Source: a gamma proteobacterium L18 (GTDB lineage Bacteria > Pseudomonadota > Gammaproteobacteria > Pseudomonadales > Pseudomonadaceae). From it: a stretch of DNA of 52,326 nt. This document shows, piece by piece, positions 33,736 through 46,460 of this stretch. A program made the position numbers and the translations under genes. Position 1 is the stretch's first letter. The number at the start of each line of letters is the position of its first letter. The notes below the pieces were generated by a model, which was not told where the DNA came from, made no database searches, and saw only the letters and a program-made list of their open reading frames with translations. Where the stretch lies: NCBI GenBank assembly GCA_000497835.1, contig KI547166.1, positions 411,420-463,745 on the forward strand, given 5' to 3'.

Positions 33736-34064
33736 GCGCCCCCAACCTGCCGCAAAATCAATCACGACGCGAAATGCGCAAGGCCTTGATCCGCTTGCGC
33801 ATGGAAATGCACCGCCAGGAAATTCGCCACGAATCCGGCCAGTTGATCAACCCCTTGAACCGTTTGCGTGGCATGGGCCAGTCCGTGCAGGACGGGCTGG
33901 GCATCAAGCACGCCCCACTCTGGGGCATGGCTGGCGTGGTGGTGCTGGGCTTCCTCACCGGCAAAGGCGCCAAGAGCAATGGCGTGGGCGGCCTGACCCG
34001 CCTGGTCAAATTGGGCACCAGTCTGCTGCCCCTGATCAAGTTGGCCCTGCAACGCAAAGATTGA
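33732..34064 (+). CDS. Hypothetical protein in the YqjD-YqjE operon (YqjK-like position)
   Basis: 110 aa, basic N-terminal half (SRREMRKALIRLRMEMHRQE) and a hydrophobic stretch, GMAGVVVLGFLTGKG, near the middle. The function is unknown; the position as third gene matches YqjK of enterobacteria. Four-bp overlap with the upstream gene indicates translational coupling. Confidence 0.85.
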   Translation: MSAPNLPQNQSRREMRKALIRLRMEMHRQEIRHESGQLINPLNRLRGMGQSVQDGLGIKHAPLWGMAGVVVLGFLTGKGAKSNGVGGLTRLVKLGTSLLPLIKLALQRKD

Positions 34065-34104
34065 ATTGCCATTATCTGGCCACATTCTTGCAATGGCACT
34101 CAGC

Positions 34105-34129
34105 CTGCCCCGGTCACGCACCGGGGCAG
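34105..34129 (+). terminator. GC-rich hairpin after the YqjD-type operon
   Basis: CTGCCCCGGT (34105-34114) pairs perfectly with ACCGGGGCAG (34120-34129), loop CACGC, 41 bp after the last stop. The following GTTGTT is a poor T-run, so it is a weak or imperfect intrinsic terminator; readthrough into the EAL gene is possible. Confidence 0.5.
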
Positions 34130-34164
34130 CGTTGTTCCCATCCAGCTCTACCTGAGGAGTCGCC

Positions 34165-35331
34165 GTGTTCGACGGGCAACCGCTCGCCTGGTTTCAGCCA
34201 TTCATCGATACCGCCACCGGCCGCATTGCCGGCGTGGAAGCCCTGGGCCGACTGCGTCAGGCTGACGGCCAGGTGCAGTCGGTGGGGCCACTGTTTGCCG
34301 ATCCTCGTACCCTGCCCGCCGCCTTGCGCCGCCTGGACCGCCAGATTCGCGGCGACGCCCTGAGCCGCCTGCACGAAGCCCCGGACGATTGGTTTTTGAG
34401 CCTGAACATTTCACCGCGCTGGATCAGCCGCCTGCGCGATGACCAACCTCTGCCCAGCCTCACTCAACTTCAGCGCCACGGCGTGGACCCGCAGCGGGTG
34501 GTGTTCGAGATCACCGAGCTTGGCGGCGACAACCAGCGCTTGAGCGACGTGGTGCGCCGTTACCGCGACGCCGGCGCACGTATCGCCATCGATGATTTCG
34601 GCGCAGGCTATTCGCAACTTGACCGGGTGCTGGCTTTGCAACCCGACATCCTCAAGCTGGACATGCGCCTGTTCCAGGCCGCCGCCCGCGGCGGCCCCAG
34701 CAGCGAAGTGGTCAAGGCCCTGGCGCAGATGGCCGAAAAGACCGGTTGCTGGATCATCGCCGAAGGGGTGGAAACCGAAGCCGAACTCAACTTCGCCCTG
34801 GAATGCGGCTCGCGTTACGTACAAGGCTATCTGTTCGCCCGTGCCGAACCGGACTTTTTCCCCACCGATGCCTTCGTCCCGCGTTTCGCCGCGCTGCGCG
34901 AGCGCTATGTGCAGCAGAAGCTGGGCGAGCGTGCGCGGCTGATGAACCTGCGACAGCAGCTGACCCGACTGATGGCCATCCTGCACCCGTGGGCCCAGGC
35001 CGGGGCGCCCTTGAGTGAGCTGCCGCAGTTGGATGATTACCCGTGGCTGCTGCGGTTCTACCAATGTGACCGCCACGGCACCCAATTGACCCCCAATATG
35101 GAATGGCGGAACAACGCCTGGCGGGCTGATGCCAGTTACCTGGGGCACAACTGGTCATGGCGGCCGTACTTCTATCATCTGCTGGCCGAAGGCTGGGATG
35201 AGCGGCGGTTGATCCTGTCGAACACTTATCGGGACGCCACCAGCAACCAGTACTGCCTCACGGCGGGGCAGTTTTTCGACAATGGCCAGCGGTTGTTGCT
35301 GATCGATGTGGATGCGGCGTTTTTGGGGTGA
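34165..35331 (+). CDS. EAL-domain c-di-GMP phosphodiesterase with C-terminal sensory domain
   Basis: 388 aa cytosolic protein. The EAL domain (about 1-245) keeps the key residues: GVEALGR (EAL Glu), LNISPRW (Asn), FEITELG (Glu), IDDFGAGYSQ (double Asp), DILKLD (Lys and Asp), AEGVET (Glu) and QGYLF (Gln), so it should hydrolyse c-di-GMP. The C-terminal part (about 255-388) resembles the PAS/Cache-like region of YkuI-type proteins (PWLLRFYQCDRHGTQLTPNM, then SWRPYFYHLLAEGW). Start GTG 34165 with GAGGAG upstream. No membrane segment is seen. Confidence 0.9.
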   Translation: MFDGQPLAWFQPFIDTATGRIAGVEALGRLRQADGQVQSVGPLFADPRTLPAALRRLDRQIRGDALSRLHEAPDDWFLSLNISPRWISRLRDDQPLPSLTQLQRHGVDPQRVVFEITELGGDNQRLSDVVRRYRDAGARIAIDDFGAGYSQLDRVLALQPDILKLDMRLFQAAARGGPSSEVVKALAQMAEKTGCWIIAEGVETEAELNFALECGSRYVQGYLFARAEPDFFPTDAFVPRFAALRERYVQQKLGERARLMNLRQQLTRLMAILHPWAQAGAPLSELPQLDDYPWLLRFYQCDRHGTQLTPNMEWRNNAWRADASYLGHNWSWRPYFYHLLAEGWDERRLILSNTYRDATSNQYCLTAGQFFDNGQRLLLIDVDAAFLG

Positions 35332-35390
35332 GCGACAAAAATCCCAAACCGTGCCACCAAGGCTGGCAGCGCCAATCCATCAGGCCATGG

Positions 35391-35671
35391 CACGTTGCAA
35401 CCAATGTAGGAGCTGCCGCCAGGCGGCGATGCGCCGCGCGGGCGGCGCGCGGTCTCAAGGGCGCCATAAATCTAAAGACATGCGCCTATACGCCTTCCCC
35501 CAATTTCACGGCAAGCACATAGGGGGGTTGGGAGGATTTACGCTGGGGATCGCAATATGGCCACCAGGTGCCAGTCGATATTATTGCAGCGCCCTTGAGA
35601 TCGAGCGCCGCCCGCGCGGCGCATCGCCGCCTCACGGCAGCTCCTACATTGGTTGCACCGTGCCATGGCCT
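35391..35671. repeat. REP-pair palindrome C (head-to-head arrangement)
   Basis: Left arm 35391-35466 and right arm about 35590-35671 are imperfect inverted copies of about 75-80 bp, with outer ends CAGGCCATGGCACG and CGTGCCATGGCCTG. The GCGC-rich ends face each other, opposite to elements A and B. The centre (about 125 bp) has no recognisable gene. It fills most of the 460-bp gap between the EAL and dgt genes. Confidence 0.8.
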
Positions 35672-35793
35672 GTGGGATTTGGGTTGTCAGCCTTGGTAGC
35701 CAGACAGACCCGTATCGCTTTATTTAAACCCCTTGCACGATCCCCCTCAAACCCCGAAGCTCAACCTCACTATTGCCTTCAGGAGAAACCGCC

Positions 35794-37125
35794 TTGGATT
35801 GGCTCACCCTGCTCAACCGCGAACGCCTCGGCAAAACCCTGCACAGCCCCGAGGAGCTGGGCCGCAGCCCCTTTCACAAGGACCACGACCGCGTCATTTT
35901 CTCCGGCGCCTTCCGCCGCCTGGGGCGCAAGACACAGGTGCATCCGGTGTCCAGCAACGACCATATCCACACCCGCCTGACCCACTCACTGGAGGTCAGC
36001 TGCGTGGGCCGCTCGCTGGGCATGCGGGTGGGCGAAACCCTGCGCGACCGCCTGCCGGCCTGGTGCGAGCCCAGCGACCTGGGCATGGTGGTGCAGTCGG
36101 CGTGCCTGGCCCACGACATTGGCAATCCGCCCTTTGGCCACTCCGGCGAAGACGCCATCCGCCACTGGTTCCAGCAGGCTGCCGGGCGTGGCTGGCTGGA
36201 CGGCATGACGCCTGCGCAGCAAAACGACTTCCTCAACTTCGAAGGCAACGCCCAGGGCTTTCGCGTGCTCACCCAACTGGAATACCACCAGTTCGACGGC
36301 GGCATGCGCCTGACCTACGCCACCTTGGGCACCTACCTCAAATACCCCTGGACCGCCCGCCACGCCGACTCCCTGGGCTACAAGAAGCACAAGTTCGGCT
36401 GCTACCAGAGCGAACTGCCGCTGCTGGAGCAGATCGCCCACAAGCTGGGCCTGCCACAACTGGAAGACCAGCGCTGGGCCCGGCACCCACTGGTGTACCT
36501 GATGGAGGCCGCCGACGACATCTGCTACGCGCTGATCGACCTGGAAGACGGTCTGGAAATGGACCTGCTGGACTACGCCGAGGTTGAATCGCTGCTGCTG
36601 GGCCTGGTGGGCGATGACCTGCCGGAAACCTATCGCCAGTTGGGCCCCCTGGATTCGCGCCGGCGCAAGCTGGCGATCCTGCGCGGCAAGGCCATCGAGC
36701 ACCTGACCAACGCCGCCGCCCGCGCGTTCGTCGAGCAGCAGGACGCGCTGCTGGCCGGCACGCTGCAGGGTGATCTGGTGGAGCACATGCATGGTCCCGC
36801 CAAGCGCTGTGTGCTCAGTGCCAAGGACATGGCCCGCAAGAAAATTTTCCAGGACAAGCGCAAGACCCTGCACGAAATCGGCGCCTATACCACGCTGGAA
36901 ATTCTGCTCAACGCCCTGTGCGGCGCAGCCCTTGAGCAACATGGGGGTAAACAGCCGTCGTTCAAGAACCGACGCATCCTCGACCTGCTGGGCAACAGCG
37001 CGCCCGACCCAGGCGCCTCGCTGCACGCCTCGTTCCTGCGCATGATCGATTTCATCGCCGGCATGACCGACAGCTATGCCAGCGAAATGGCCCGGGAAAT
37101 GACCGGGCGCTCAAGCCCGCAATGA
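35794..37125 (+). CDS. dgt: dGTP triphosphohydrolase-like protein (dGTPase)
   Basis: 443 aa HD-superfamily enzyme, the usual length for the Pseudomonas dGTPase-like protein; it converts dGTP to deoxyguanosine and triphosphate. The HD set is visible: [17 protein letters not shown] (metal His), [17 protein letters not shown] (HD pair) and the later conserved Asp in [19 protein letters not shown]. The start is TTG 35794 ([14 protein letters not shown]) with AGGAG nine bases upstream, matching the family N-terminus; an in-frame TTG at 35773 is less likely. Confidence 0.93.
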   Translation: MDWLTLLNRERLGKTLHSPEELGRSPFHKDHDRVIFSGAFRRLGRKTQVHPVSSNDHIHTRLTHSLEVSCVGRSLGMRVGETLRDRLPAWCEPSDLGMVVQSACLAHDIGNPPFGHSGEDAIRHWFQQAAGRGWLDGMTPAQQNDFLNFEGNAQGFRVLTQLEYHQFDGGMRLTYATLGTYLKYPWTARHADSLGYKKHKFGCYQSELPLLEQIAHKLGLPQLEDQRWARHPLVYLMEAADDICYALIDLEDGLEMDLLDYAEVESLLLGLVGDDLPETYRQLGPLDSRRRKLAILRGKAIEHLTNAAARAFVEQQDALLAGTLQGDLVEHMHGPAKRCVLSAKDMARKKIFQDKRKTLHEIGAYTTLEILLNALCGAALEQHGGKQPSFKNRRILDLLGNSAPDPGASLHASFLRMIDFIAGMTDSYASEMAREMTGRSSPQ

Positions 37126-37132
37126 TCCACTG

Positions 37133-37158
37133 CCGAGCGCCCCGCCCCGGGGCCTCGG
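37133..37158 (+). terminator. Hairpin terminator after dgt
   Basis: CCGAG (37133-37137) plus GCCCCG pairs with CGGGGC plus CTCGG (to 37158), a tight two-part stem right after the dgt stop, followed by ATTTCGTT. The T-run is weak. Confidence 0.5.
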
Positions 37159-37249
37159 ATTTCGTTACCGTCGGAAATTGCCTACAAAACTTTAGGAAGC
37201 GTCTGCTCGCCACCGCACCCCGGTCCGGCGAATAATCCGTCGCGCTTGT

Positions 37250-37263
37250 AGGGAAAATTCCCT
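37250..37263 (+). promoter_or_regulatory. Near-palindromic BvgA-type site, upstream copy
   Basis: AGGGAAAATTCCCT has arms AGGGAA/TTCCCT around a two-base AA centre and is preceded by TGT, as is the downstream site. It is a related, weaker copy of the palindrome at 37434-37447. Confidence 0.4.
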
Positions 37264-37433
37264 CCACCCTGTAAGACTAATAACCAAGCGACGAAACGAC
37301 CTTAAATTCAACGACAAATGTACAACTTAGCAACATTTGAAAAGATACTTTCATCTCGTGACAAAGCAACTTCCTCACCACCTTGACACTTTGGAAACAT
37401 CCCGGAAGCCGTATTCTTAAACTACAATTTCTG

Positions 37434-37447
37434 TAGGAAATTTCCTA
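37434..37447 (+). promoter_or_regulatory. BvgA-type inverted heptad TAGGAAATTTCCTA
   Basis: A perfect 14-bp palindrome made of two TTTCCTA heptads head to head, 93 bp upstream of the response regulator start. Inverted TTTCCTA-like heptads are the known high-affinity binding form for Bordetella BvgA, and the adjacent genes are BvgA/BvgS-like. It is a good candidate for the regulator's own operator. Confidence 0.6.
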
Positions 37448-37540
37448 TATAGCCCGGACGGCTACGTTTCTTCATATGCCACTCAATGCAACTGGGCTAA
37501 TGTGCGCCTTTTCTTCGTCGCCTGTATGGGAAAGTTATTT

Positions 37541-38163
37541 ATGAGTACTGCTTTTATAGTTGACGACCACCCGGTCATCCGCCTCGCCGTCCGCTTTTTG
37601 CTGGAAAAAGAGGGCTATACGGTGATCGGTGAATGCGACAACGGCGTCGACGCCATGCAGATCATCCGCGAGAACCCGCCAGACCTGATCATCCTCGACA
37701 TCAGCATCCCGCGCCTGGACGGGCTGGAGGTGCTGGCGCGCTTCCAGACCATGAACATCGGCCCGAAAATCCTGGTGCTGACCGCCCAGACACCGGCGCT
37801 GTTCACCTTCCGCTGCATGCAGTCCGGTGCCGCCGGCTATGTGTGCAAGCAGGAAGCGCTGGGCGAACTGAGCAGCGCCATCAAGGCCGTCATGTCCGGC
37901 TATAACTACTTCCCCAGCGAAGCACTGAATGCACCCGACCTGGACGACTGCGGTCGCAATGAGATCGAACGCTTCAAGGCCGTGAACGATCGTGAATTGA
38001 TGGTGCTGCAACTATTCGCCCAAGGACGCTCCAACAAGGAAATTGCCAAGGGCATGTTCCTCAGCAACAAGACCGTCAGCACCTACAAGAAACGGTTGAT
38101 GCAGAAACTGCAAGTTGCATCGCTGGTGGAACTCATTGAAATCGCCAAGCGCAACGCACTGGT

Positions 38164-38167
<4 letters not shown>
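37541..38167 (+). CDS. BvgA/FixJ-type response regulator
   Basis: 208 aa NarL/FixJ-family regulator. The receiver domain has the acidic pair in IVDDHPVIR, the phosphoacceptor D53 in ILDISIPR, and the Lys in CKQEALGEL. The C-terminal LuxR-type helix-turn-helix is ELMVLQLFAQGRSNKEIAKGMF ending NKTVSTYKKRLMQKL. Size and motifs match BvgA. The ATG at 37541 is chosen as the domain start; upstream codons lack RBS support. Its last four bases overlap the sensor kinase start, so it is encoded as one unit with it. Confidence 0.93.
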
Positions 38168-41736
<3,569 letters not shown>

Positions 41737-41841
41737 ACCGCCACACCGTTCGCCATTATCGGCCCGCAAGGGCTGCGGTGCGAAGGCTCTGCAACACCGC
41801 CCCGGGTGGGCGGTGAACGCATCCTCAAGGAGTGATTCGCG

Positions 41842-44793
41842 ATGCCCAGGCTCACAGAACGCCGCTTCCCCCTGCACGTGCACATCAGTGCCATGTTCAC
41901 CCTGCTGCTGTTGCTCACCGGCACGGTGCTGGGGCTGTTCAACTACCGGCAGACCTCGCAGATCATCCTCTCCAGCAGTCAGAGCCTGTTCTCGCGCATC
42001 GACCAGGACGTGCGCCTGGACATCGACCACACCTACCTGCCCATCCGCCATTTGTTGAGCCTGCTGGCGCTCAGCGACGCCGCGCAGACCGCTAGCCTGG
42101 ATCAGCGCCTGGCCCTGCTTGAGCCCATGGCCCAGTCATTGCTGGACAACCCCAACCTGGCCTCGCTGTACACCGGCTACGACAACGGCGACTTTTTCAT
42201 GGTGCGGCCCCTGCGCAACGACGCCCTGCGCCAGCGCTTCGAGGCCCCGAGCAACGCCGCCTACCAGGTGTGGAGCATCGAGCATGACGGCAATGGCGGC
42301 ACCCATGCCCAATCGCTGATGTTCGACAGCGCGTTGAACCCCATCAGCCGCCGCGACATCAACGATGAGACCTACGACCCCCGCACCCGCGACTGGTTTA
42401 CCCGCGCACAGGGTGACCGCGCGCAGATCACCACCGACCCGTACGTGTTTTTCTCCAGTCACGCCGTGGGTACCACGCTGGCCTTGCGGGTCAGCGACCA
42501 CGTGGTCATCGGCGCTGACTTGACCCTGGAAGACCTCAGCGCCACGCTGGCCAAGCACCGGGTGAGCCCGCACACGCAGATCGTGCTGTTCGACCACCAT
42601 GGCAACGCCGTGGCCTACCCCGACAGCCAGCGCCTGATCACCCAGAGTGGCACCGCCGAGCTGGTCAAGGTGGCCGATCTGAACCCGTCGCTGGCCGCCC
42701 TGCTGGCCGACGGCAACCTGGACAGCCATCGACTGCACGCCGCCGGGCGTGACTGGGTAGTGTCGCGCACCAGCATCGACCAGGGTGGCCCCGACGGCCT
42801 GCAACTGGCGCTGCTGGTACCCGAGGATGAACTGCTCGCCGACGCCTACCGACTGCGCTGGCAAGGCGCACTCATCACCCTGACCATCCTGCTGCTGTGC
42901 CTGCCGGTGGGCTGGCTGACGGCACGCCTGCTGGTCAAGCCGATCTATGCGCTGGTGAAGGAAGCCGACGCTATCCGCAGCTTCAACTTCAAGCGCCCGG
43001 CCATGCCGCGCTCACCGGTACTGGAGGTGGACCAGCTGACCGAATCCATGCAGCGCATGAAACAGACCCTGGCCAGTTTCTTCGAGATCACCGCCAGCCT
43101 GTCCGCTGAAACCCGCTTTGAACCCCTGCTCAAGCGCGTGCTGCAGGAAACCGTGAGCCTGAGCAACGCCCAGGCCGGTGTCATCTACCTGCTGGACAGC
43201 GACAGCGGGCAACTGGAGCCCAGCGGCCTGATCATCAATGACAAGCGCCGCAACCTGAAAAAATACGGCCTGGCCAGCCACACCCTGGGCGCCGCCGATA
43301 CCCCCGCCTGGCTGGGCGAACTCAACGAGCAGCGCAACAGCGTGGTCACCTCGCTGGGCTTCGACCAGGCCCGCGAGCTCAAACAGATCATGCTCAAGCT
43401 CGACAGCCCGCGCCTGGACCTGATCGCCGTGCGCCTGCACAACCGCCGTGGTGAAACCATCGGCGTGCTGGTGCTGCTGCACCGCGATACCGGCAGCCGC
43501 AGCGACCTGGCCAAATTCAGCCCCGAACGCATCGCCTTCATCCAGGCGGTGTCCGGGGTGGCCGCTGCCAGTATCGAGGGCCAGCGCCTGCAAGTGCGCC
43601 AGCAACAACTGCTGGATGCCTTTATCCAGATCATCGCGGGCGCCATCGACGCCAAGAGCCCCTATACCGGCGGCCACTGCCAGCGCGTGCCGGTGCTGAC
43701 CAAACTGCTGGCTCGCGCCGCCGCTGACAGCCAGGACGCGCCTTTTGCTGATTACCAGCCCACCGAAGAAGAATGGGAAGCCCTGCACATCGCCGCCTGG
43801 CTGCATGACTGCGGCAAGGTCACCACGCCCGAGTACGTGGTGGACAAGGCCACCAAGCTTGAAACCCTGTACGACCGCATCCACGAAATCCGCACCCGTT
43901 TCGAGGTGCTCAAGCGCGACCGCTGGATCGAGTATTGGCAGGCGGTGGCCGAAGGTGGCGACGCCGTAGCGCTGGCGGCCCACCGCGACACCGAGCTAAA
44001 GGCGCTGGACGATGACTTCGCCTTTGTGGCGCGCAGCAACCTGGGCGGCGAATTCATGGACGCCGCCAGCCTGGAGCGCCTGGCGCGCATCGCCGAGCGC
44101 AGCTGGCTGCGTACACTGGACGATCGGCTGGGCGTGTCCTGGGAAGAAAACCGCCGTCAGGAGCGTAGCCCTGCGCCGAGCCTACCGGTGCGCGAGACAT
44201 TGCTGGCCGACCGCCCGGAGCACCTGTTCGAACGCCCGGAAAGCGAGCGCATGCCAGTGGACAACCCTTGGGGCTTCAACATGCAGGTGCCTGAGTACAA
44301 GTTCAACCGCGGAGAGCTGTACAACCTCGGCATCGGCCGCGGCACCCTGACGGCCGAAGAGCGTTACATCATCAACCATCACATGGTGCAGACCATCCTG
44401 ATGCTCAGCCGCTTGCCCTTCCCCAGCCACCTGCAAAATGTGGCAGAGATGGCCGGCGGGCACCACGAGAAGATGGACGGCAGCGGCTACCCCAAAGGCC
44501 TGACACGCGAGCAGATGAGCCTGCCGGCACGCATCATGGCCATCGCCGATATCTTCGAAGCCCTCACGGCCGCTGATCGGCCGTACAAGAAGGGCAAGAC
44601 CCTGAGCGAGGCGCTGGGGATCATGGCGTTCATGTGCCGCGATGCGCACATCGATCCGGAGCTGTTCGGGTTGTTTTTGCGCAGTGGGGTGTACATTGAG
44701 TACGCCAGGCAGTACCTGCCGGCGCAGCAGCTGGATGGCGTCGACATCGAACAGGTGTTGGCCAAGGCTGGATTGACGCCCCTGCCTGCCTGA
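41842..44793 (+). CDS. Membrane HD-GYP c-di-GMP phosphodiesterase with large insert
   Basis: 983 aa. N-terminal helix (about 14-30), periplasmic double-Cache sensor region, second helix about 335-355 with an HAMP-like stretch after it, GAF-like domain about 420-585, and C-terminal HD-GYP domain (from about 590). The catalytic HD is H655-D656 (LHDCGKV) and the second half has HHEKMDGSGYP at 874-884 with a full GYP motif. About 150 extra residues separate the two halves compared with common HD-GYP proteins. RBS AAGGAG lies at 41826-41831. It lies 105 bp after the BvgS-like gene, with a small hairpin (41795-41815) between, so it may be co-transcribed. Confidence 0.92.
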   Translation: MPRLTERRFPLHVHISAMFTLLLLLTGTVLGLFNYRQTSQIILSSSQSLFSRIDQDVRLDIDHTYLPIRHLLSLLALSDAAQTASLDQRLALLEPMAQSLLDNPNLASLYTGYDNGDFFMVRPLRNDALRQRFEAPSNAAYQVWSIEHDGNGGTHAQSLMFDSALNPISRRDINDETYDPRTRDWFTRAQGDRAQITTDPYVFFSSHAVGTTLALRVSDHVVIGADLTLEDLSATLAKHRVSPHTQIVLFDHHGNAVAYPDSQRLITQSGTAELVKVADLNPSLAALLADGNLDSHRLHAAGRDWVVSRTSIDQGGPDGLQLALLVPEDELLADAYRLRWQGALITLTILLLCLPVGWLTARLLVKPIYALVKEADAIRSFNFKRPAMPRSPVLEVDQLTESMQRMKQTLASFFEITASLSAETRFEPLLKRVLQETVSLSNAQAGVIYLLDSDSGQLEPSGLIINDKRRNLKKYGLASHTLGAADTPAWLGELNEQRNSVVTSLGFDQARELKQIMLKLDSPRLDLIAVRLHNRRGETIGVLVLLHRDTGSRSDLAKFSPERIAFIQAVSGVAAASIEGQRLQVRQQQLLDAFIQIIAGAIDAKSPYTGGHCQRVPVLTKLLARAAADSQDAPFADYQPTEEEWEALHIAAWLHDCGKVTTPEYVVDKATKLETLYDRIHEIRTRFEVLKRDRWIEYWQAVAEGGDAVALAAHRDTELKALDDDFAFVARSNLGGEFMDAASLERLARIAERSWLRTLDDRLGVSWEENRRQERSPAPSLPVRETLLADRPEHLFERPESERMPVDNPWGFNMQVPEYKFNRGELYNLGIGRGTLTAEERYIINHHMVQTILMLSRLPFPSHLQNVAEMAGGHHEKMDGSGYPKGLTREQMSLPARIMAIADIFEALTAADRPYKKGKTLSEALGIMAFMCRDAHIDPELFGLFLRSGVYIEYARQYLPAQQLDGVDIEQVLAKAGLTPLPA

Positions 44794-44841
44794 ACCTGGG
44801 TAGCAGCGGGCGCGGTGTATCCGCTGACACGCCGCGCCGCC

Positions 44842-44904
44842 TGCATCGCGACTAAAGTCAGCTCCTACGCCGCCCGTGGTAGGAGCCTGCCTTGGCCGCG
44901 ATGC
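44842..44904. repeat. REP-type inverted repeat (GCATCGCG family)
   Basis: Left arm from 44842 (GCATCGCGACTAAAGTCAGC) and right arm ending 44904 (CTTGGCCGCGATGC) are inverted with a few mismatches. The same unit occurs singly at 84-117 and paired at 28129-28201. It lies in the about 300-bp gap between the HD-GYP and ycaC-like genes; the rest of that gap shows only the AT-rich run-up to the ycaC promoter. Confidence 0.7.
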
Positions 44905-45095
44905 AAACGACGCGATCAATAGCGTACACGCGCCCCAACTGTCCCCAAATCAGAATCAGTGATTCCAAATTATGGCGGATTGTCCCTCGCAAGCGCCTTC
45001 CGTAAAGTAACCCCCATACCGCAGCCACTCACCACAACGAGCCGGCCGGAAGCGAAATCACACACCCTCATCTCTCGATTCAAAAGGACTGAACC

Positions 45096-45719
45096 ATGAC
45101 TACTTCCTACAAGCGCCTGGACAAGAACGACGCCGTACTGCTGCTGATCGACCACCAGGCCGGCCTGATCTCCCTGGTACAGGATTTCTCGCCCAACGAG
45201 TTCAAGAACAACGTGCTGGCCCTGGCCGACTGCGGCAAGTTCTTCGACCTGCCGACCATCCTCACCACCAGCTTCGAACAAGGCCCCAACGGCCCGCTGG
45301 TACCGGAACTCAAAGAGATGTTCCCCGACGCCCCGTACATCGCCCGCCCTGGCCAGATCAACGCCTGGGACAACGAAGACTTCGTCAAGGCCATCAAGGC
45401 TACCGGCCGCAAGCAACTGATCATCGCCGGTGTGGTGACCGACGTCTGCGTGACCTTCCCGACCCTGAGCGCACTGGCTGAAGGTTTCGATGTGTTCGTG
45501 GTAACCGACGCCTCGGGCACCTTCAACACCACCGTGCAGCAAGCCGCCTGGGCGCGCATGAGCGCCGCCGGTGCGCAACTGATGAACTGGTTCTCGGTAG
45601 CCTGTGAGCTGCACCGCGACTGGCGCAACGACATCGAAGGCCTGGGCAACCTGCTGTCCCAGCGTATTCCCAACTACCGCAACCTGATGAACAGCTACGC
45701 TGCGGTGGCCAGCAAGTAA
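45096..45719 (+). CDS. ycaC: YcaC-type isochorismatase-family hydrolase
   Basis: 207 aa cysteine hydrolase of the isochorismatase superfamily, YcaC branch. The catalytic Asp is in LLLIDHQAGL, the nucleophile Cys in GVVTDVCVTFPTLSA, and FEQGPNGPLVPELKEMFPDA is characteristic of YcaC. The substrate is unknown. It has a strong RBS (AAAGGA) before ATG 45096. Confidence 0.93.
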   Translation: MTTSYKRLDKNDAVLLLIDHQAGLISLVQDFSPNEFKNNVLALADCGKFFDLPTILTTSFEQGPNGPLVPELKEMFPDAPYIARPGQINAWDNEDFVKAIKATGRKQLIIAGVVTDVCVTFPTLSALAEGFDVFVVTDASGTFNTTVQQAAWARMSAAGAQLMNWFSVACELHRDWRNDIEGLGNLLSQRIPNYRNLMNSYAAVASK

Positions 45720-45739
45720 GACGCCAGACGGTGACCCGC

Positions 45740-45827
45740 CCTGTAGCAGCGGCCGCCAGGCCGCGTCAAAACACACCGCGGCCGGTCAGGTACACCGCCG
45801 ACGCGGCCTGGCGGCCGCTGCTACAGG
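45740..45827. repeat. 28-bp perfect inverted repeat (CTGTAGCAGCGG family)
   Basis: Arms 45740-45767 and 45800-45827 are perfect 28-bp inverted copies with a 32-bp spacer. The right arm is identical to 51-78 at the start of the window. It lies directly before the ycaC/yggL terminator. Confidence 0.85.
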
Positions 45828-45843
45828 TTCGGTGATCAGGCAC

Positions 45844-45873
45844 AAAAAAGCCGCTGAAATCAGCGGCTTTTTT
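45844..45873. terminator. Bidirectional rho-independent terminator
   Basis: AAAAAAGCCGCTG (45844-45856) and CAGCGGCTTTTTT (45861-45873) are perfect 13-bp arms with an AAAT loop. Placed between the convergent ycaC (+) and yggL (-) genes, it can terminate both. Confidence 0.93.
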
Positions 45874-45885
45874 GTACGACTCGAA

Positions 45886-46230
45886 TCAGGCGACCGGGTT
45901 GATCGGCTTTTCCGGGTACCAGGCGTCCAGCAGTGGGCTGACTTCGATCTTGGTCAGCTCGTCGCGGCCTTTCAGCCAGGCTTCAACGGCAGCGCGCTGC
46001 TCTTCGTTGACCGAGCCACGCTGAACGGTGCACACCAGACCGACGTCATCAGTACCGACGTAGTCCAGGCCGTTGGCGTCCATGGCTTCAACCAGGAAGG
46101 CGTCGAGGAATGCGTCGATTGCCTGGTCGTCCAGGTTTTCCTTGAAGTCCAGGTTCAGTTCGAAACCCAGCTCCTGGAATTCATCCACGCAGAGTTTTTT
46201 GCGCAGACGGCGGGAACGGTTAGTGGCCAT
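45886..46230 (-). CDS. yggL: YggL-family ribosome-associated protein (DUF469)
   Basis: 114 aa. It begins MATNRSRRLRKKLCVDEFQE, followed by the acidic DUF469 core (LGFELNLDF, VQRGSVNEEQRAAVEAWLKG). YggL/YjiA-type proteins bind the 50S subunit. The ATG at 46230 has AGAGGA upstream; the longer open frame upstream is not supported. It ends beside the shared terminator. Confidence 0.93.
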   Translation of the reverse strand: MATNRSRRLRKKLCVDEFQELGFELNLDFKENLDDQAIDAFLDAFLVEAMDANGLDYVGTDDVGLVCTVQRGSVNEEQRAAVEAWLKGRDELTKIEVSPLLDAWYPEKPINPVA

Positions 46231-46460
46231 GAAACAATCCTCTTGAGTATTAACGCGCGGCACTTTACCAGTTTCGGCGCGTGCCTGCCCGTTTCCTGCG
46301 CGCAAACCCGCCCAAGTGTCGAAAAAATCATGAATTAGCTGTCAGGCGGGGCCAAAGGGGTAAACCCTTGGGGCATAATGCCGACACTTTCATGTCCGGG
46401 GGCTTCCATCTTTTCGCGCCCTCATTTTTTTCACCCCTCGCACGCAGGGTCGTTTTCACC

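Larger units (their letters stand above)
37126..37540 (+). promoter_or_regulatory. Long regulatory region of the BvgAS-like operon
   Basis: About 415 bp without a gene, clearly AT-rich in 37280-37450. It contains a perfect palindrome at 37434-37447, a near-palindrome at 37250-37263, and isolated related heptads near 37181-37199. A TTGACA at 37383-37388 lacks a matching -10 at normal spacing; TACAAT (37423-37428) and TATATA (37446-37451) are possible -10 elements of an activator-dependent promoter. Confidence 0.6.

Noticed and set aside
34165..35331. EAL protein as an inactive c-di-GMP receptor
   Set aside because: All usual metal- and substrate-binding residues appear present.
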